This document shows positions 8,643 to 16,202 of a stretch of 64,000 bases of DNA, piece after piece. A model generated the notes under the pieces. That model was given only the letters and a program-made list of their open reading frames with translations. It was not told the DNA's origin and searched no databases. This DNA is from Microbispora oryzae (GTDB taxonomy: Bacteria; Actinomycetota; Actinomycetes; Streptosporangiales; Streptosporangiaceae). Location: positions 248,001-312,000 of the forward strand of contig NZ_JAFCNB010000005.1 of assembly GCF_017896165.1 (NCBI RefSeq), given 5' to 3'. Made by a program: the position numbers and the translations under genes. Each line of letters starts with the position of its first letter. The stretch's first letter is position 1.

Positions 8643-9853
8643 GAGCTCGTCACCACCGTCAGGCCGGCGACGATGCCCGGCCCGCTGACCTCCACCATCC
8701 CCCTCGCGTACATGCCGGTCGTCGCGGCGATCAGCGCGCCGCTCCGCGCCTGCAGGGCATAGCCCCCCTCCCGCAGGGCGAGCAGCGCCGACACGGGCAC
8801 CGCCAGGACGTTCTTGTGGACCCTGGTGGTGAAGACGACGTCGACCGGGGCGGAGTCGAGCGCCTTGACCGCCGAGCTCCTGACGGGCGTCACGGTGACG
8901 CTCACCTGAGGTTCGTTCTGGTCCGAGGAGTCGGAGGACTCCTGGACGGTCTTGCCCATCGCGGTCACCTTCGCGGCGATCTTCTTGTCGTCGGGGAGGA
9001 CCATCGTCACCCGTTCTCCCTTGCGGACGATCCCGGCGTCGGAGGCGTTCAGGGAAATCGTGGCGACCTTGGCGGTGCCGGTCACGGTGAGGATGTCCCC
9101 GGCGACCGGATCTCCCTGCTGCGCCTTCACCGCGTCCACACGGGCCCGGCCGGGGAAGACGACGATCTGGCCGACGTCGAGGGTCCCTGTGGGGGGCAGG
9201 CCGCTGTCGGCCTGCCAGCGCCGCAGCGCGGACTTGAGCGAAGCGGTGAAGACGTCGCCCGGCGGCCGGTAGGCGATTCCCCCTTCCCGGCTCGCGGCGT
9301 CACCGGTGGCGGTCCGCTCCGGAGCCGTGGCGCCCGCCCACGCCCCTGCAGTCGCGCCCGGCCCCCCCTCTGTCGCGCCCACTGACGCGCCCGTCGTACG
9401 GCTGCCCACGTCGTAGCCGAGCGCGGTGAGGTTGTCCGCCACCAGCGTCACATCGCGGCCGATCATCCCCACCTGGCCGAGCTTGCGGAAGAGCGGGGTC
9501 GACCCGTAAAACGCGACGACAGGCCGGTCGTTCACCCAGTAGAGCGGCCGGCCCCGCGTGACCGGCGAGCCCGGCGCGGGCAACCGGGTGAGCGTGCCCG
9601 TCCCCGCGCCCCGGACCGGACGGGCCGCGCCGAAGCCCAGCCTGCCGGAGAGGTTGATCGAGTTCGACAGGTCGGTCCTGGTCACGGTGGTCGTCGCCAC
9701 CGGGATCGCGGGGGCGCCCGGCGCGGGCTCCGTACCGTCCTGGCTGAGGGCGACCGCGCCCGCGCCGGCCGCGCCGACGGCAGCCAGCGCGATCAGGGCG
9801 ACGGCGACGCGCCGCCCATGCCTTCGCTGCCTTCCTTGGGGTTCGGCCGTCAC
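8639..9853 (-). CDS. Efflux periplasmic adaptor with peptidoglycan-binding domain
   Basis: About 404 residues. A basic N-terminus is followed by one TM ([21 protein letters not shown]) and then the extracytoplasmic part: a lipoyl-like hairpin region ([50 protein letters not shown]), a PG_binding_1-like segment ([35 protein letters not shown]) and beta-barrel and membrane-proximal domains ([32 protein letters not shown]). A Gly/Ala/Thr-rich insertion precedes the peptidoglycan-binding motif. The GTG start at 9853 has GAAGG 10 bp upstream; an upstream in-frame start would run into the opposite promoter region. In Gram-positives such adaptors pair with MacB-like exporters. It is the first gene of the operon adaptor-ATPase-permease and is divergent from the regulator gene. 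Confidence 0.87.
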   Translation of the reverse strand: MTAEPQGRQRRHGRRVAVALIALAAVGAAGAGAVALSQDGTEPAPGAPAIPVATTTVTRTDLSNSINLSGRLGFGAARPVRGAGTGTLTRLPAPGSPVTRGRPLYWVNDRPVVAFYGSTPLFRKLGQVGMIGRDVTLVADNLTALGYDVGSRTTGASVGATEGGPGATAGAWAGATAPERTATGDAASREGGIAYRPPGDVFTASLKSALRRWQADSGLPPTGTLDVGQIVVFPGRARVDAVKAQQGDPVAGDILTVTGTAKVATISLNASDAGIVRKGERVTMVLPDDKKIAAKVTAMGKTVQESSDSSDQNEPQVSVTVTPVRSSAVKALDSAPVDVVFTTRVHKNVLAVPVSALLALREGGYALQARSGALIAATTGMYARGMVEVSGPGIVAGLTVVTSS

Positions 9854-9959
9854 GACCGATCGACCTTCATCCGGGGCTCCTTCACGAGTTCCGACGCCCG
9901 GGGCCACTCGGCGTGCGACGGCCGTCCCCCCGGCAGAGCGACGAGCGTCGCGGGAGGAT

Positions 9960-9998
9960 GTCAGGAAGGTGTCAGGAAGGCTTAGCCCTTCCGTGAGG
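9960..9998. promoter_or_regulatory. Phased direct repeats, probable OmpR-type regulator operator
   Basis: GTCAGGAAGG occurs at 9960-9969 and again at 9971-9980, exactly 11 bp apart, with GTGAGG at 9993-9998, a further 22 bp on. Tandem direct repeats with an 11-bp step are the usual target of OmpR/PhoB regulator dimers. The site lies between the divergent adaptor operon and the regulator gene, 52 bp before the latter. Confidence 0.65.
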
Positions 9999-10049
9999 GC
10001 GCTCCCAGCCGGTACGGAGCCGCGGCGTGGCCCACCTAAGCTCGGCGCT

Positions 10050-10778
10050 ATGTGCGCATATGTCCTGATCGCAGAGGACGACGTCAAGCAGGCGGAGCTG
10101 GTCCGCCGCTACCTGGAGCACGAGGGCCACACCGTCTCCACCGTGCCCGACGGCCGGGCCGCGCTCGACGAGATACGGCGACGGACGCCGGACCTGCTCA
10201 TTCTCGACGTCATGATGCCCAAAGTGGACGGCCTCGACGTATGCCGGATCGTGCGCGCCGAGTCGGGCCTGCCGGTGCTCATGCTCACCGCCCGGTCGAC
10301 CGAGGACGACCTGCTGCTCGGGCTCGACCTGGGCGCCGACGACTACATGACCAAGCCGTACAGCCCCCGCGAGCTGATGGCACGGGTGCGCGCCCTGCTG
10401 CGCCGCTCCAGGGTTGCCGCGGCCGCGCCGGAGCCGGTGCTCCGGGTGGGCGGCCTGACCGTCGACCCGGTCCGGCACGAGGTCGCGGTCGACGGCGAGC
10501 GGATCGAGTGCACACCTGGGGAGTTCCAGATCCTGGAGCTGATGGCCGCGCAGCCTGGCCGCGTGTTCACCCGTGAGCAGATCCTGCTGCACCTGCACGG
10601 CTTCGACCGGTACATCACCTCGCGGGCCGTCGACGTGCACGTGATGAACCTGCGCAAGAAGATCGAACCGACCCCCCGCAGGCCCGTCCGCCTGGTCACC
10701 GTGCACGGCGTGGGCTACAAGCTCAACGACGAGGTCACCGCCGGGCCCGGCCGCCGGAGCGCGACCGATGCGGAGTGA
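10050..10778 (+). CDS. OmpR/PhoB-family response regulator
   Basis: A 242-residue DNA-binding response regulator. The receiver domain (about 3-118) has the acidic pair in IAEDD, phospho-acceptor Asp53 in LLILDVMMPKVDG, Thr in MLTARS and Lys in YMTKPYSPREL. The winged-helix domain (about 135-230) reads RVGGLTVDPVRHEVAVDGERIECTPGEFQILELMAAQPGRVFTREQILLHLHG and ends VTVHGVGYKL. The start ATG at 10050 follows a poor ribosome site; the receiver begins five residues later, so no other start fits. Its 3' end overlaps the kinase gene by 11 bp, making them a translationally coupled pair. It probably binds the GTCAGG repeats at 9960 and 12659. Confidence 0.93.
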   Translation: MCAYVLIAEDDVKQAELVRRYLEHEGHTVSTVPDGRAALDEIRRRTPDLLILDVMMPKVDGLDVCRIVRAESGLPVLMLTARSTEDDLLLGLDLGADDYMTKPYSPRELMARVRALLRRSRVAAAAPEPVLRVGGLTVDPVRHEVAVDGERIECTPGEFQILELMAAQPGRVFTREQILLHLHGFDRYITSRAVDVHVMNLRKKIEPTPRRPVRLVTVHGVGYKLNDEVTAGPGRRSATDAE

Positions 10779-12549
10779 CTCGCTGCTGGTCCGGCTGCTC
10801 GCGGTCTCGGCGCTCGTCTCCGTGTGCTCCATCGGGGCGACCGCCTGGCTGACCGTGCGCAGCACCACCGTGGCGATCAAACAGGAGGAGGGTCAGGCGC
10901 TCGCCGACGACGCCCAGGCGTATCGGACCCTGCTCGGCTGGGCCGCGACGCACACCTCGTGGAACGGCGCGCAGGACACGGTGACCAGGCTCGCCCGCCA
11001 GATCGGCCACCGGATCACTCTGACGACCGAGGACCGGCGCGTCGTCCTCGACTCCGACCGGGGCTCGGTGACGCTGCCCGCGAAGCCCACCGCGGTCATC
11101 GAGCCGCTGGCCGTGGACACCGCCCTGGCCGGTGGCTCGTCCGCCGACCGGATCGATCCCCGGGCGGTCGGCCCGTTCCGCCTGCCCCGCTCCGAGCGCA
11201 CCCGGCTGCGGGCCGTCGCCGAACAGCACGCCGACTGCCTGCGGACCAGCTTCGGCGCCGCCGCCCGCGTCGTGGACGGCCCGAGCGGCCGCCCGTACGT
11301 CGACGCCCCCACGGTCGACACCACGTTGATGGCGCGGTGCGGCGGCACGGCGCTCGACACACCGACCCCCACAGAGGCGAAGGCGCTCCGGCAGCTCAAC
11401 GACCTAGTCAACACCTGTATGGCGCACCGGGGTGCACCGGAGGTGCAGGTCGGGCTGGACTTCACCTGGGCCCCGCTGCCTTCGGCCGCCGACCCCCGGG
11501 GGACCGCCGACCTCGTCTCCAGCGCGCCCGCCTGTCTGTCCAGCGGCCGGCACGAGCAACTCGCCCCCTATGTCGCACCGTCGGCGCTGTTGTTCGTGAG
11601 CAGCCGCGGCGGCGGAGCCTCGACCATCTTCGACCTGTCCCCCGGCAACCAGATCCGCATCGCCGGGGTCGCCGCCCTGGTACTGCTCATCACCGTCACG
11701 GCCACCGTCGCGGCGGGGGTCCGGCTGGTCCGGCCGCTGCGCGCGCTGACCTCCGCCGTACGGCGCATGGAGGCGGGAGACGGCACGGCCAGGGTCGACG
11801 TGCGCGGCCGCGACGAGATCGGCCGGCTCGCCGCCGCCTTCAACGCGATGTCGAGCCGCCGCGCGCAACTGGAGGACCTGCGCAAGAGCATGGTCAGCGA
11901 CGTCGCGCACGAGCTGCGCACTCCGCTCAGCAACATCAGGGGCTGGCTGGAGGCCACACAGGACGGCATCGTCGCGCCCGACCCCGCGCTGGTCGCCTCG
12001 CTCCTCGAGGAGGCGGCGCTGCTCCAGCACATCATCGACGACCTGCAGGATCTCGCCGTCGCCGACGCGGGCGAGCTGGCGCTGCACAAGGAGCCCGTCC
12101 ACGTTCCCGACGTGCTCGACCAGGTGACCACCGCACAGCGGAGCAACGCCGACGCCGCGGGCGTACGCCTCACCGCCGGTTTCGATGGGGAGCCGGAGGC
12201 GTACGCGGACCCGATGCGGCTGCGCCAGGCGATCGGCAACATCGTGTCCAACGCGGTGCGCCACACCCCGCCGGGCGGCGAGGTGAGCCTGCGGGCCCGG
12301 ATGACGGACGGCGAGCTGGTGATCGAGGTCGCCGACACCGGTGTCGGCATCGCCCCCGAGCATCTGCCATTGGTCTTCGAACGGTTCTGGCGCGTGGACA
12401 AGTCCAGGACCCGCAGAACGGGCGGCAGCGGGCTCGGGCTGCCCATCGTGCGCAAGCTGGTCGAGGCGCACGGCGGCTCGGTGTCCGCCACGAGCACGCC
12501 CGGCCAAGGCTCGGTCTTCACCCTGCGGATTCCCACGACCGGGCCGTGA
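10768..12549 (+). CDS. Sensor histidine kinase with four-cysteine extracytoplasmic domain
   Basis: A 593-residue membrane kinase. TM1 is at about 8-30 and TM2 at about 298-318; between them is an unusually large extracytoplasmic sensor domain of about 265 residues. HAMP follows (319-371), then HisKA with SDVAHELRTPLSNIRGWLEA (His381) and HATPase with NIVSNAVRHT, ADTGVGIAP and GGSGLGLPIV. The sensor domain has exactly four cysteines at 157, 191, 217 and 256, in the settings ADCLRTSFGA, ARCGG, NTCMAHRGAP and APACLSSG. The lipoprotein encoded 160 bp downstream has the same series (ATCLKDHGAP, KACENK, VKCMKDRG, DDCRIAG). The pair looks like a kinase and a lipoprotein with homologous, tandemly duplicated cysteine modules. 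Coupled to the response regulator by an 11-bp overlap. Confidence 0.93.
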   Translation: MRSDSLLVRLLAVSALVSVCSIGATAWLTVRSTTVAIKQEEGQALADDAQAYRTLLGWAATHTSWNGAQDTVTRLARQIGHRITLTTEDRRVVLDSDRGSVTLPAKPTAVIEPLAVDTALAGGSSADRIDPRAVGPFRLPRSERTRLRAVAEQHADCLRTSFGAAARVVDGPSGRPYVDAPTVDTTLMARCGGTALDTPTPTEAKALRQLNDLVNTCMAHRGAPEVQVGLDFTWAPLPSAADPRGTADLVSSAPACLSSGRHEQLAPYVAPSALLFVSSRGGGASTIFDLSPGNQIRIAGVAALVLLITVTATVAAGVRLVRPLRALTSAVRRMEAGDGTARVDVRGRDEIGRLAAAFNAMSSRRAQLEDLRKSMVSDVAHELRTPLSNIRGWLEATQDGIVAPDPALVASLLEEAALLQHIIDDLQDLAVADAGELALHKEPVHVPDVLDQVTTAQRSNADAAGVRLTAGFDGEPEAYADPMRLRQAIGNIVSNAVRHTPPGGEVSLRARMTDGELVIEVADTGVGIAPEHLPLVFERFWRVDKSRTRRTGGSGLGLPIVRKLVEAHGGSVSATSTPGQGSVFTLRIPTTGP

Positions 12550-12599
12550 AACCGGGCCGTAAAACCAGGCCGTGAAACCAGGCCGGCATGTCCGGCCTG
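12546..12599 (+). terminator. 13-bp triple repeat and hairpin after the kinase gene
   Basis: Three 13-bp units of the type GTGAAACCAGGCC begin inside the last codons of the kinase (12546, 12559, 12572). They run into a perfect hairpin, CAGGCCGG (12579-12586) with CCGGCCTG (12592-12599) around CATGT. No T-tract follows; it may be a GC-rich terminator separating the kinase from the lipoprotein gene. Confidence 0.5.
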
Positions 12600-12658
12600 A
12601 GCGGGCGCCTGACACCCTCGGCACGGGCGTCCTCCACCGGGGCCGAGGACTACCGGAC

Positions 12659-12686
12659 CCTCACCCGCGCCTGACGGTTTCCTGAC
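12659..12686. promoter_or_regulatory. Second copy of the phased GTCAGG operator, before the lipoprotein gene
   Basis: CCTCAC (12659), CCTGAC (12670) and CCTGAC (12681) follow each other with exact 11-bp steps. Read on the minus strand these are GTCAGG, GTCAGG and GTGAGG, the same words found at 9960-9998. The site ends 24 bp before the lipoprotein start, so the same regulator probably controls that gene. Confidence 0.62.
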
Positions 12687-12709
12687 ATCCGCGCCCCATT
12701 CTCGTCCGC

Positions 12710-13429
12710 ATGACCCGCATGACTCTCATGACTTGCCCGACTCGTACCAATCGCGCGACTTCGTTGGCCGCGCTGGGCGCCGCCGCCCTCAGCCTCATCG
12801 CTCTCACCGCCTGTGGCGGCGGCTCCGGCACCGCCTCGGCATCCGGGCGGACCGGCCAGGTCGCGTCGCTGGTCACCGCTTCACCCGCAGGCTCGACGTC
12901 CGGCAACACATCCGGCACCACGTCGGCCACCACAGCCACCGGCACCTCCAGCACCACCGCGGCCGCCTCGGGCGGAGACACGGCCTCCCAGGGGCAGTCG
13001 TCGGACGAGGAGAAGCGGCCCCAGCTGCGCCTGGACAGCACCCCCGAGGAGATCACGAAGCTGCGGATGGCCTACGCCACCTGCCTGAAGGACCACGGAG
13101 CGCCCGACCACGTGGCCAGGACCGACGCGGACGAGAAGGCCGAGACGGCTGCCCGCAAGGCGTGCGAGAACAAGATGCCCCTGCTACCGCCCGAGATGGA
13201 TCCCCAGCGGAACCCGCACTACGCCGACGCGGTGCGCAAGCAGGTGAAGTGCATGAAGGACCGCGGGCTCAAGGTCAGCCTGGTGCCCTCCACCACCTCC
13301 GACCCGAACAACATCTCCTGGAGGCTCGACTCCATGCCCGGCGAAGATGTGCCCCTGCAGGACATCCAGGACGACTGCCGGATCGCGGGGTTCGGCGGCG
13401 GCCGGGCCCTCGCCCCCGGCCCCGCCTGA
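12710..13429 (+). CDS. Lipoprotein with tandem cysteine modules
   Basis: A 239-residue lipoprotein: signal peptide and lipobox LIALTAC (lipidated Cys35), then a Ser/Thr/Gly linker (about 40-100) and a folded part from about 105. That part has four cysteines at 125, 152, 181 and 223, in the settings YATCLKDHGAPDHV, RKACENK, QVKCMKDRGLKVSLV and QDDCRIAGF. The first and third Cys sites look alike (C-L/M-K-D-H/R-G), suggesting an internal duplication. The kinase encoded upstream has the same arrangement in its sensor domain. Start codon is uncertain: ATGs at 12710, 12719 and 12728 are in frame, and the last also gives a good signal peptide. Function unknown; a ligand-binding partner or decoy of the kinase is a testable idea. 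Confidence 0.82.
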   Translation: MTRMTLMTCPTRTNRATSLAALGAAALSLIALTACGGGSGTASASGRTGQVASLVTASPAGSTSGNTSGTTSATTATGTSSTTAAASGGDTASQGQSSDEEKRPQLRLDSTPEEITKLRMAYATCLKDHGAPDHVARTDADEKAETAARKACENKMPLLPPEMDPQRNPHYADAVRKQVKCMKDRGLKVSLVPSTTSDPNNISWRLDSMPGEDVPLQDIQDDCRIAGFGGGRALAPGPA

Positions 13430-13465
13430 CCCGGAATGCCTGATCTGTACGGCCAGAACAGGCAG

Positions 13466-13619
13466 CCTGATCCGGGCTGTCTGAACCGGGCTGCCTGAAC
13501 CGGGCTGCCTGAACCGGGCTGCCTGAACCGGGCTGCCTGAACCGGGCTGCCTGAACCGGGCTGCCTGAACCGGGCTGCCTGAACCGGGCTGCCTGAACCG
13601 GGCTGCCTGATCCGAGACC
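13466..13619. repeat. 14-bp noncoding tandem repeat, ten copies
   Basis: The unit CCTGAACCGGGCTG is repeated head to tail from 13466 to 13605, ten copies (the first and second with one change each), plus a decayed eleventh to 13619. The period is not a multiple of three and no gene spans it. It fills most of the gap between the lipoprotein gene and the DinB-like gene. Confidence 0.93.
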
Positions 13620-13688
13620 GCCTTGCCCCGGAGCCGGTCCGGGGCCCGGGGAGGTGACGGAGGCCCCTCCCCGGGTACCGGACCAGGC

Positions 13689-14405
13689 ATGACGTCTCGA
13701 CCGGACCAGCTCGCGAGCCTCGACCCGTTCGACATCCTCGACGCCGAGGCGGCGCGCCTCGACCGCCACTTCTCATCGCTGGACGGCGACGCCTGGAACC
13801 GGCAGTCCCGCTGCGCCGGGTGGACGGTGCGCGACGTGCTCGCCCACCTCGCGGGCGAGGAGCTCTACAACCACGCCTGCCTCGACCGGGACGTCGACGG
13901 CTTCTACGAGATGCTGGAACACGAGGGCGTACGCGGCGGATACGAGGAGTTCAACGAGTGGTGTGTGCGCAGGCGGCGCCGCCTGCCGGTGGAACAGGTG
14001 CTCGACGAGTGGCGCGGCAAGAACGCCCAGACCCGGTCGCGGATGCGCGAGCTCGGCCGGGACGGCTCCCTCGCCACCGCCGTCGGGCCCTACCCGGCCG
14101 GACTGCAGGCGTTCCACTACAGCTCGGAGTTCGCCACGCACGCCGACGACGTCGGGGTGCCGGTCACGGACGATGAGGCGTCCGGCCGGCTCGGCTGGCG
14201 GACGCGGGTCGGCCTGTTCGCGCTGGACGAGCGGGGATCCCAGGCCACCGTGGAGCCGGCGGACAACGGCGGCCTGCGAGTGTGGGTGGACGGCCGCAGC
14301 ACCGTCCTCTCCCCACAGGACTTCGTGGACGCGACGGTCGGCAGACTGCCCGCCGGGCACCCGATCGATCCCCGGGTCAGCGGCGCGCTGCGCTGCCTCG
14401 CCTGA
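13689..14405 (+). CDS. Maleylpyruvate isomerase/DinB-like (mycothiol-dependent superfamily) protein
   Basis: A 238-residue cytosolic protein of the actinobacterial MDMPI/DinB-like four-helix family. The N-terminal half (about 8-160) carries the family signature SRCAGWTVRDVLAHLAGEELY with the metal-site His, and later YSSEFATHADDVGVPV with a second His-containing motif. The C-terminal part (about 175-238) resembles the small alpha/beta MDMPI_C domain (VEPADNGGLRVWVDGRSTVLSPQDFVDATVGRLP). Family members use mycothiol or act as metal-dependent thiol transferases, but most are uncharacterised; no substrate can be named. The start is the ATG at 13689 (MTSRPDQLASLDPFD). An upstream in-frame start would only add low-complexity residues overlapping the repeat tail. 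Confidence 0.8.
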   Translation: MTSRPDQLASLDPFDILDAEAARLDRHFSSLDGDAWNRQSRCAGWTVRDVLAHLAGEELYNHACLDRDVDGFYEMLEHEGVRGGYEEFNEWCVRRRRRLPVEQVLDEWRGKNAQTRSRMRELGRDGSLATAVGPYPAGLQAFHYSSEFATHADDVGVPVTDDEASGRLGWRTRVGLFALDERGSQATVEPADNGGLRVWVDGRSTVLSPQDFVDATVGRLPAGHPIDPRVSGALRCLA

Positions 14406-15184
14406 GCGCCCAGCCTGAGCGCCCAGCAGCCGCCCGGCCCGGCCCGGGGCCGGCCCGGGGCCGGCCGGGCCACGGTAATAACCCGCGGGCCGCGACGGGA
14501 GCGGGCTCGGCGCCACGCGCGGGTCCGCGCACGAGGGGTGCCCCGCCTGCGGCGGTCTCCGGCCTCGGCGAAAGCCCCCGTGGCCGTACGGCTGACGACT
14601 GGGTGACCGGAACCTGTGCGATAGCAGTTTGTTGGGCCGGAGATTGTGCGCCCTGAGCTTCTGCGCCCGGGGACTGTGCGGCCGGGGCTGTCGCGGTGCC
14701 TGTCGCGGTGCCTGTCGCGGTACGGCCCGGTCGCGGGCTGATCCGGAGCCACGGCCCGGCGGGACGCCGGAGCGGACGGACGCCGGGACGCGCCCCGGCT
14801 CGCGGAGCGGCCGGCCTCCTGCGCCGGTCGTCTCCGTCCGCGCCTCTGCGCGCCCGGAATATCACGCGCGTCGACGCGCGCGGCGATAACGGTCTCATGA
14901 ACGGTGTCATGCGAAGTCCCCACGTGAAGACGGCCTGATAAGGCCGTTATGCCGGGGGGATCCAGACGTGTCGCTCATCTCGTCGTGCAGGCGATTGGCG
15001 ACGGCACGTCAACCATGCACCGGGATGGACCACAATCGCAATCAGCCGCGCCGAAGAGAAACGGTTTGCCCACCTCGATCCGCCATACCGGGAGATGGGC
15101 GGCGCACCCGGACGGCGTGGCCGTCGGGGGGCACGGGCGGGCGCCGGGGGGGCGCCGGGGGCACGAGCCCGCGTGGACACGGGG
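14406..15184. other. Long intergenic region without a convincing gene
   Basis: 779 bp between the plus-strand DinB-like gene and the end of the minus-strand CPBP gene. It holds GGCC-rich inverted runs at about 14430-14475 (possible termination structure), three 12-bp units TGTCGCGGTGCC at 14689-14724, and a hairpin ACGGCC/GGCCGT at 14930-14947. Reading frames on both strands are low-complexity Arg/Pro/Ala-rich and look random. No tRNA or RNA family recognised. Confidence 0.6.
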
Positions 15185-16135
15185 TCAGGGCAGCCAGGAG
15201 ACCCGTCCGCGCAGCACGCCGTACCCGACGAAGGCCACGACGTCGATGAGCGTGTGGGCGACGATGAGAGGCATCGCCCGGCCCCAGCGCCGGTAGAGCC
15301 AGCCGAAGACGACGCCCATCACCACGTTGCCGACGAACCCGCCGAAGCCCTGGTAGAGGTGGTAGGAGCCGCGCAGCACCGACGAAAGCCCCACCGAACG
15401 CCACGGCGTCCACCCCAGTTGGCCGAGCCGGTGGAGCAGATATCCGCTGACCAGCACCTCCTCGAGCACGCCGTTCTGGGCGGCGTCGAGCACCAGCACA
15501 GGGATCCGCCACCACACGTCCGGCAGGTTGTCCGGCACCACGTTCAGGTTGCCGCCCGCGGCGTAGACGACCAGATAGAAGGCCAGGCCGGAGCCGCCGA
15601 TCCCGGCTGCGAGCAGGACTCCGCGCAGCAGGTCACGGCCCCGCTCCCGGGTGTCCACCCCGATGGTCCGCAGCGACTCGCCGGATCGGGCGAGCAGGTA
15701 GGCGACGAGCCCCACGGGCGCGACGTTCACCGCCATCTGCGCGAGGTGAAGTGACAGGTCAAGCCAGGGACGCCCGGGCGCGTACGAACCGTTGAGCACG
15801 GCGTGCTGACCGCTCAGCGCCTTCGGCGCGGTGAGCGCGCCGATCAGCTGGATCAGCGAGATGAGCCCACTCGCGCCGAGCGACACCGCGAAGACGGCTG
15901 TGATTTCCGGCCCGATGAGCCGCGGCGTCAGGCCGCGGAGATCGCCCGGCTGAGCTTCTCCCGGCTGAGCATCTCCCGGCTGACCTGCTGCCTGCTGAAC
16001 TCCTGCCGGCTCGTCTGCTCCCTGGCGATCGTCACCTGACCGACCATCACCTGGCCGACCGTCACCTGGCCGACCGTCACCCGTCATGCCGGCCGCTGCG
16101 GCGGACGGCCGCCGCAGTGCCGTTTCGTCGTCCAT
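15185..16135 (-). CDS. CPBP family intramembrane protease
   Basis: A 316-residue polytopic membrane protein of the CPBP (Abi/CAAX-protease-like) family. The catalytic motifs are in order: NGVLEEVLVSGYLLHRL (Glu225-Glu226, Arg236), LRGSYHLYQG (His259) and VAHTLIDVVAF (His294), all near membrane segments. About 70 N-terminal residues are a hydrophilic tail with repeats GDGRPGDGRPGDGR and QPGDAQPGEAQPGD, encoded by short tandem repeats at about 15947-16083; the true membrane domain starts near residue 73. Bacterial members process peptides or proteins inside the membrane (bacteriocin immunity, maturation of secreted factors); the substrate here is unknown. Downstream of a polysaccharide deacetylase gene on the same strand. 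Confidence 0.87.
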   Translation of the reverse strand: MDDETALRRPSAAAAGMTGDGRPGDGRPGDGRSGDDRQGADEPAGVQQAAGQPGDAQPGEAQPGDLRGLTPRLIGPEITAVFAVSLGASGLISLIQLIGALTAPKALSGQHAVLNGSYAPGRPWLDLSLHLAQMAVNVAPVGLVAYLLARSGESLRTIGVDTRERGRDLLRGVLLAAGIGGSGLAFYLVVYAAGGNLNVVPDNLPDVWWRIPVLVLDAAQNGVLEEVLVSGYLLHRLGQLGWTPWRSVGLSSVLRGSYHLYQGFGGFVGNVVMGVVFGWLYRRWGRAMPLIVAHTLIDVVAFVGYGVLRGRVSWLP

Positions 16136-16202
16136 GCCCGCAGGTTAGCGCCCCATCCTGGTCCGGAAGGGACCAGCGGGAATCAGCGCGGATCAGTACG
16201 GA

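Noticed and set aside
13466-13619. Possible CRISPR array
   Set aside because: The units are 14 bp and directly adjacent, with no spacers and no cas genes; a simple tandem repeat.
14377-14910. Minus-strand reading frame of 177 codons in the long intergenic gap
   Set aside because: Low-complexity Arg/Ala/Pro/Thr sequence including the translation of the 12-bp repeat; no start context, no motif. Not supported as a gene.
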